A stretch of 64,000 nucleotides of DNA from Gnetum montanum. Its lineage: Eukaryota; Streptophyta; Gnetopsida; Gnetales; Gnetaceae. The notes under the pieces are model-generated. The model did no database searches. It saw only the letters and a list, made by a program, of their open reading frames with translations, and was not told the origin of the DNA. The number at the start of each line of letters is the position of its first letter. Positions within the stretch are counted from its first letter, which is position 1. A program made the translations under genes and the position numbers. Positions 58,468-64,000 of this stretch are shown here, piece after piece. Location: the NCBI GenBank assembly GCA_015680685.1, contig MNCI01003777.1:195392-259391 (forward strand), read 5' to 3'.

Positions 58468-59700
58468 GGTTCAAAGGTAGTTACATATTCAAAAATATCT
58501 TACCTAACTTCTCTCCCAAGTAACTTGCCCAACAAGTTAGGAAGTATTAACTTAGGAAGTTAGGAAGTTAGGAGATATATAAATATTGCTTTTGAAAAAT
58601 AATTCCAATAGTTCCATATAATTGTTTAAAATTATAGCTCCAATAGCTTTTCATTTTTACTTGTTTAAAATTTTTAAGCATACTATTGAAGCCCTTAGTA
58701 ATTTTATGAACAAGGTGATAATATAATATCAACCTTGGTATAAATGTTGATGGTACCTAATCTATGTTAATTTATAAATAATTTATGTGCACTTGCACCC
58801 ATATGAAAATGGCTGGAAACAAAAATTTAAATCCAAAACATCGGGCCCAAATGTGAAGGTGCCAGGCCTAGAATTGCCATCGAATACTTCCAAAATATCT
58901 CGCCCTTGCCAAAAATCGTTATCAACCACCACCGCGGAAGAAGGCTCTACCACTGCATCCGACATCGTTGCCGTGTGGTGTTTGGTTGTTGAAGAGCGGA
59001 GGAGAAAGATCTTGAAGAAAAATGATGTATTGAACATATGGCCCTAGACATAGGGTTTCGGTTGCTTGGAATTTGTTTTGTTTTGCCCCAAATTCGCTTA
59101 GGGCTTCCTGCGTTTTTTGTGTTCTTGCAGATCGTCTTCAAATTCCTGTCGTTGATTGCAGAGTTAAGGGAGAATGTGCCATAGATCTGAGCATCAGTGA
59201 ATAATGGCGTCTGGTATGGTAGGTTAAGAACGGCCCTGTAATGACCAGAAAAATCTCCACACAGTGCGTGCATTGCAGAACACAGTGAACGTCGTTGAAG
59301 GTGGGTGGATCGATTGCATATTGATGGAAAAATTTTTAAAACTGAAACTGTTTCTGTTTTGAAAGTGGCCTTCCTCCACCGCCTTTGAACCCACATCCCT
59401 GCAAGGTTCTGGCACAATGCACCCAACAGAGGCATCGTCGATTTGGGGCCAAAGAAAATAGTCGATTTTGCGTAAAAATAGAAGCCATTACAGGTCAATA
59501 AACCTTTGCACTTCCCTACGTCAGTACCAACACGATTCCTTGTAAAAGAACGAGCATTCTTTTGGACTATTTTTCCATCAGTTGCAGCAGGAGATGCTTG
59601 GGCTATGTTTGAATGTATATTGTGGAATTTCTAACCACAGAAAATGAAGGCGAAATAGAACAATACGTAGTCTGCAACTTCATCCAAGGGCCATTAAACA

Positions 59701-59993
59701 NNNNNNNNNNNNNNNNNNNNNNNNNNNNNNNNNNNNNNNNNNNNNNNNNNNNNNNNNNNNNNNNNNNNNNNNNNNNNNNNNNNNNNNNNNNNNNNNNNNN
59801 NNNNNNNNNNNNNNNNNNNNNNNNNNNNNNNNNNNNNNNNNNNNNNNNNNNNNNNNNNNNNNNNNNNNNNNNNNNNNNNNNNNNNNNNNNNNNNNNNNNN
59901 NNNNNNNNNNNNNNNNNNNNNNNNNNNNNNNNNNNNNNNNNNNNNNNNNNNNNNNNNNNNNNNNNNNNNNNNNNNNNNNNNNNCTGTTCCATG
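59701..59993. other. Sequence gap (293 N)
   Basis: Unknown bases inside the minus-strand LTR-like insertion. Any frame drawn across it is meaningless. Confidence 0.99.
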
Positions 59994-60014
59994 AAATGGC
60001 TAAATGTGCCAAAA

Positions 60015-60019
60015 ACTAG
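60015..60019. other. Target-site duplication, right (ACTAG)
   Basis: Matches 57,164-57,168. Confidence 0.7.
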
Positions 60020-60099
60020 GAAAACATAAATATGAAGATAGCCAAATTCAATAAGAAAAAAATGCTCACTTCACTTATATGATAAAGGCATCATAGGTG

Positions 60100-60935
60100 C
60101 TTTAGGAGATGGGTTCACTTCTACATCATGAGGTGTGTTTTCCACCAATTGTGTATCATTCCATTAGCCAAGCACCTTTGGTAGGCCTTAGAATGACATT
60201 TGATGTAATTATCAAATTCATCCTTCAATTGGTCCATCACCTCAAGCCTTACTATTGGGCTTTTAGTAAACACCCCCAATGCTATTTGGGCTAAGGATAA
60301 AAGATTGTCATCCTTGATCAATCATTGATCATTTACCCTATACCTATAGGCAAGTGAAACAATGAAAATTATTATAACTTGATTACATAACAAAAGGGAA
60401 ATAACAATAAATTGAAAACAAAACTTCAACAATTACACCTACTCTTCTATATAGTAGACAATGCTAGGGGGTTTTGAAACATGTACACACGATGGCCAAC
60501 CCATTAGGTGTTATCAGTGTTGTATTGGCTGAATTTGGGCATCTCCAAAATTTTGGATAATTTGCAAGTATCCATAGTGGTCACATCATCATGTGTGTTA
60601 CCCTCTACATGGACCTCAGGATCATCCACTAAGAACTTAACAATCTTGCTAGAAGAGCAGAGAAAAAGGGTTTCCACTATAACAACTGTTATCTTGGATA
60701 GCAAGTGTGACCAACCCATCACACTAAAGTTCTGTAGCAAGTAGGATGGGAACTCTGAGGCCCCTATCCTAAACCACAATTAGCAATGCTCTATCTTCAT
60801 GTCGAGAGGTGGAGTGTTAAGCCCTAGAACATGGATGCAACATACAAGCCCCACTAGCTCAATAACTATCAAGATGAACTTCCAGAAGGCCCTACACCAT
60901 CCAACACATAATCATTACAATCTTGTATAAACCTA
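60100..60935 (-). pseudogene. Antisense ORF of element 3, middle portion
   Basis: Two stretches on the minus strand: 60,880-60,504 (LVCCIHVLGLNTPPLDMKIE, GASEFPSYLLQNFSVMGWSH, VKFLVDDPEVHVEGNTHDD) and 60,321-60,121 (LAQIALGVFTKSPIVRLEVM, DQLKDEFDNYIKCHSKAYQ). A pyrimidine/AG acceptor-like TTTACTTTAG stands at about 60,935 and a similar CTATAG at 60,337, so these may be exons. No domain recognised; grouped with the flanking pieces by strand, order and the fact that the 57,169-60,014 insertion splits them. Confidence 0.4.
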
Positions 60936-62221
60936 AAGTAAAATTTAATAATTCTAAAATACCAAAATTAAAACTTATAATTACCACATCAACATTTCCA
61001 CATGAACATAACTCACAAATTTTCAACCTCTACAACCAAATACCACTTCAACCAAGGAAAATAATCCTTAGACAAAAATACGATGGAACCAATTCACACT
61101 TGAACAGAAATGATAGTTTACAACCAAAAACACAAAAATGGTAGTTTAGACATGAAAACATGAAAATGATAGTGTAAAACTAGGATTTTGGTTTCCATGT
61201 TGAATTCCATGCTTATAAAAAAACTCAAAACACAACCCAAGGTCATAACCCAAAATTTCACAAAATGGAATAACAAACCTAAAACTATAAGGAATGGCTA
61301 TACTAAATAGCCGATAGAAAATATCAAAAACATTTTAATTTGATTGAAACCACTTCTAAACCCTTTCCAACAATCCAAAAAATCCCTAAGAACTTGGAAC
61401 ATTGATGGGAAAAATTTTTCAAAGTCTCAACATTGCCCATCTTCACAGGGGTAAATCTATAACCCTAAAACCAAATTCTACATCACTTTACTAAAACATT
61501 CATAAAAAATTAACCACTTATCCAAATTTGATGATTCCATAGCTGTTGGAATCATAAAACCATGAACTACAATTCAAAATAAAAAACATAAAAATTCTTA
61601 ACCATTTTCATAGGAAAAATTGCAAAAGTTACCTAAATATGGTTGTCATAGCCAAAATCTCATGTTGCACGAGTTTACGGAAACACTTGCCTAGAATTAA
61701 CTGTAAATCTAAATTCAATGATTCTATAGTTGTTGGAATTCTTAAATAGTAGACTAAAAACCCACAATCATAAAACTAGCAAATTTTTAACTATTTATTA
61801 CAAAAAATTCCAAATTTAAACCTAAAATAACTAGAAAACTGAAAACCCACTTAACATAGCTTGACGAAAACACCCATAATAATTAAAAATTGATCTACAA
61901 AAATATTAAATAATCCTATAGCCTAGAAAAATTAAAATACCTAGTCATTTTCCTAGAAAGAAATTCAAAATTAGCATTGCTTTTTGGATGGAAAAAAGCA
62001 AAAAAACCATGGAATTCATAGAAAATAATATTTATACCACATCATATACAAAATCCAAAATCCAAGTAACATTGAAAACATGTAAACATGACCTATATCT
62101 ACAGTGTAATTTTTACAAAATTCCAATCTAACCAACACACAAGCCTAGATATGAGAAAACATAGGAGTTTTAGGCTAGAAATGAAATAAACTCTCATGGA
62201 AAAATAGTTAAGGTTGTGTAC
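60936..62221 (-). other. AT-rich stretch, possible intron of the antisense ORF
   Basis: Between CTAG|GTACAC at 62,222 (minus-strand donor-like) and TTTACTTTAG at about 60,935 (acceptor-like). The sequence is A-rich on the plus strand, with no coding signal; several CTATAG(C/T)TGTTGGAATC-type words recur at 61,540 and 61,725. Confidence 0.35.
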
Positions 62222-62343
62222 CTAGACTAAGTAATGATGGAGCTTTCTCTAATCCTTGGATGTAAAAGTTGGAAGACGTCATGAGTTACTACATTTGCCT
62301 CCTCCAAAGCAAGGTTCTTGGTAGGAGCCTTCCTTCTTGACAT
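62222..62343 (-). pseudogene. Possible first exon of the antisense ORF of element 3
   Basis: Minus-strand ATG at 62,343: MSRRKAPTKNLALEEANVVT, then HDVFQLLHPRIRESSIIT and a stop, ending at a CTAG|GTACAC donor-like junction. A basic start followed by a charged helix is all that can be seen. If translation starts here, the stop codon just before the junction means the reading frame is damaged or the exon boundary lies earlier. Confidence 0.35.
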
Positions 62344-62344
62344 G

Positions 62345-62930
62345 GTGAAAATTGATGTAAAAAACACTGAAAATCCTTAAGTTTCGACAATCTTGGAACA
62401 ACTACATTGGCACTTGGAGTAGAAAAGGTTATGATTACGCTGGGGCTGGTGGAAATAATAGGCATAGAGCTCCAATCCTAGGCATAGTAGCTTAGAATGA
62501 TGAAACAAAAATTGATTTGTGCAAGTTTAAACTAAGAAAACAAACTTTAAACCTAGGAACCCAACATGAAACCCTAGTTTCCATAATGCACATCCACTAC
62601 TCCCCCTTCACTTAATGATTGAATTTTAAAAGTGAGACTACACTGCATAAGTGGAAAACCAAGCCATCCAAACTTTCCAATTTTGTGTGGGCCCCACCTA
62701 GTTCTTAACAAGTAAACCAAGAAAACCATGACTATGTTGGGATTTTGGCTTCCCACACTAGCTATGCTAGGGTATAGACCCTTAGAAACATTGTGATAGA
62801 TGTCAAATCCCATTCACTACCAGAACCTAGTCCCTAGGCCTACATCCATGTTGTAAAACATTAGGCTCAAGCTAGAAAACCAAGTGTTGACATCTATACA
62901 AATTGAGTTGCAAGAAACCCATAAATTCAT
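62345..62930. other. Spacer without recognised feature
   Basis: Between the antisense ORF and the tandem repeats. No domain; an 79-codon minus-strand frame at 62,574-62,813 looks incidental. Confidence 0.3.
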
Positions 62931-64000
62931 GTGAAAATTTGGTGTCTTAGCTGACTACGTTGGCTTAGGGCTTGACTATGCTGTCCTACCATAGTCACAT
63001 GGGAAATCATGCTTTTCAGCACTTCTCATCAATCCATCTATGATGAGCATTAACAAATGAAACCTTAATGCCAAAATTAGCATCTAGAAGTTAGAATTGG
63101 TAGTCACCAAGTACTAGAATAGCTTCAAATATTCTCACAAGCTAGTTCTTGGGACATAACTACACTAGCCAGGAGCATGATTGCACTAGACCAATGTAGT
63201 CAAGAATGGAATAAGTCTTTTTTCATTCATCAAGCTTGCAATCGATACAAAATACCCATGCCATGTTCCCAAACCCTAGCCTAAGCTCCCGATAGCTTTG
63301 AAACTTTGTAAAATTCATCAAATGATGCCAAAAATGGGTTAAACCCTATGAATATATTGAAGGAAGGCTATGACTACGTTGGCCCAATGTAGTCATAGGG
63401 TCTCCAAGTAAGATTGACCATGCGAACAATAATAAACCTCCAAACTACCATTTCACAATGTTTATACCTTCCTAAGACTTCCTGTAACCCTAAATTGACA
63501 ACCAATGAACCAAAAATCCATCAAAATGCATATCCCAAAGTTGACTACACTTGAAATTACATGACTAAACTAGGCTAGCATAGTCATTAGTGGAGCCTAG
63601 TGTAGTCCACATGAAAAACCTCAAAATAAGCCATTTTCAAGTCAAATCGACCTCCCAAAAGCCTTATAACCCTACTAGACTAAGAATTAAGGTAAAAACT
63701 CATCATTTTTCATCCCAAAATAGATTTACCCAGCCTAACTATGCTAGGAATTGCATGTCTACACTAGGCTAGTGTAGTCATTAGCAAAGCCCAGTGTAGA
63801 CCACATGGGAAACCTTAAAATAGGCCAAAAACAAATCAAATTTACTTCCAAAAAGATCTAGAACCTTGCTAAAGCCTATTGAGACCTTAAAACCCTAGGA
63901 ATCAACCTAATTTCATCATTTTTCATCACAAACCTCTTAACTATGATGAGGATTGCATACTTATGCTGGGCTAGTGTAGTCAAGAGGTATTTGGCTTCTC
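62930..64000. repeat. Diverged ~170-200-bp tandem repeat, runs off the window
   Basis: Units begin with a TGACTACG/TAACTATG word (63,371; 63,542; 63,735; 63,936; an earlier relative near 62,951) followed by AGGCTAGTGTAGTCATTAG and CCCAGTGTAGACCACATGGG, then AAACCTTAAAATAGGCC and TCATCATTTTTCATC. Spacing is 171, 194 and 201 bases. Tandem repeats of this size near the 3' end are common in Tat-lineage elements, which fits element 3. Confidence 0.7.

Larger units (their letters stand above)
57169..60014 (-). mobile_element. Solo-LTR-like insertion, CpG-rich, minus orientation
   Basis: The ends TGTTGGCA and TGCCAAAA are inverted repeats apart from one base (TGCCAACA expected), flanked by ACTAG on both sides. 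On the minus strand a TATA box CTATAAAAAGG lies at 58,457-58,467, with a likely transcribed region running toward 57,169. CpG dinucleotides are clearly more frequent than in neighbouring DNA, most of all at 57,180-57,360 and 58,840-59,600, suggesting a younger insertion. No primer-binding site follows the inner end, so a solo LTR is likelier than a full element; a 293-base N gap (59,701-59,993) hides part. Nominal length 2.85 kb. Open frames such as 58,947-59,498 (minus, 183 codons) match nothing I recognise. Confidence 0.65.

Noticed and set aside
58947-59498. 183-codon minus-strand frame as a host gene
   Set aside because: No recognisable domain, lies in the U3 half of an LTR-like insertion, and a CpG/GC-richer stretch gives longer chance frames. 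Kept only as an oddity.
59603-60029. Open frames of 110-138 codons across 59.6-60.0 kb
   Set aside because: They consist mostly of undetermined bases in the N gap.
1-64000. tRNA, rRNA or snRNA genes
   Set aside because: Only primer-binding-site fragments complementary to tRNA-Asp were seen; no cloverleaf or rRNA core sequence noticed by eye.

Overview
The window reads as intergenic sequence from a large plant genome, and the depth of retroelement decay suggests a gymnosperm or similar giant genome (an inference). It is AT-rich and poor in CpG, and I find no intact host gene. Nearly everything recognisable is LTR-retrotransposon debris, mostly non-chromovirus Ty3/gypsy of the Athila and Tat/Ogre types, plus a chromovirus pol piece and a LINE 3' end. 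Coding frames stay readable over kilobases but are peppered with stop codons, many of them TAG where relatives would have CAG or TGG. This is the pattern expected from deamination of methylated cytosine.

Layout: 1-4.05 kb, minus strand: 3' part of a Tat-like element (element A) with LTR, polypurine tract, integrase and a pol carrying an internal deletion. 5.1-5.55 kb: an inverted second copy of the deleted pol. 5.56-8.80 kb, minus: LTR, primer-binding site and gag of an Athila-like element (element 0), lying in chromovirus pol (8.83-11.2 kb, minus). 12.55-13.16 kb: LINE tail. 17.2-18.1 kb: an LTR with primer-binding site that abuts a Tat LTR with tandem repeats (18.1-20.5 kb). 21.28-34.81 kb: a nearly complete Athila-like element (element 1) with LTR, PBS, gag, PR, RT, RNase H, IN, an additional ORF and LTR. 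35.8-38.3 kb: another gag remnant. 38.4 kb to the end: a Tat-like element (element 3) with gag and protease, interrupted at 42,778 by element 2 (42.78-53.22 kb, exact CATGG target duplication). Element 3 continues with protease linker, an antisense ORF in several pieces (54.2-62.35 kb) and ~200-bp tandem repeats at the window end. The antisense ORF is split by a CpG-rich solo-LTR-like insertion (57,169-60,014, ACTAG target duplication) that contains a 293-base N gap.

The most interesting pattern concerns the additional ORFs. Elements 1 and 2 share a long ORF between pol and the 3' LTR: an N-terminal part resembling the plant transposon-protein/plant-mobile-domain type, then long coiled coil. 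In both, that ORF is preceded by what looks like a private promoter copying the element's own LTR U3: 14-bp GCCTCRTCAAC repeats in element 1 and GATATC-rich sequence in element 2, each followed by CCTATATATA. Element 2, and apparently element 3, kept gag, protease and the additional ORF but lost RT, RNase H and integrase.

Three single-N joins (22,243; 34,865; 44,986/45,143) look like scaffold artefacts with duplicated or inverted contig ends.
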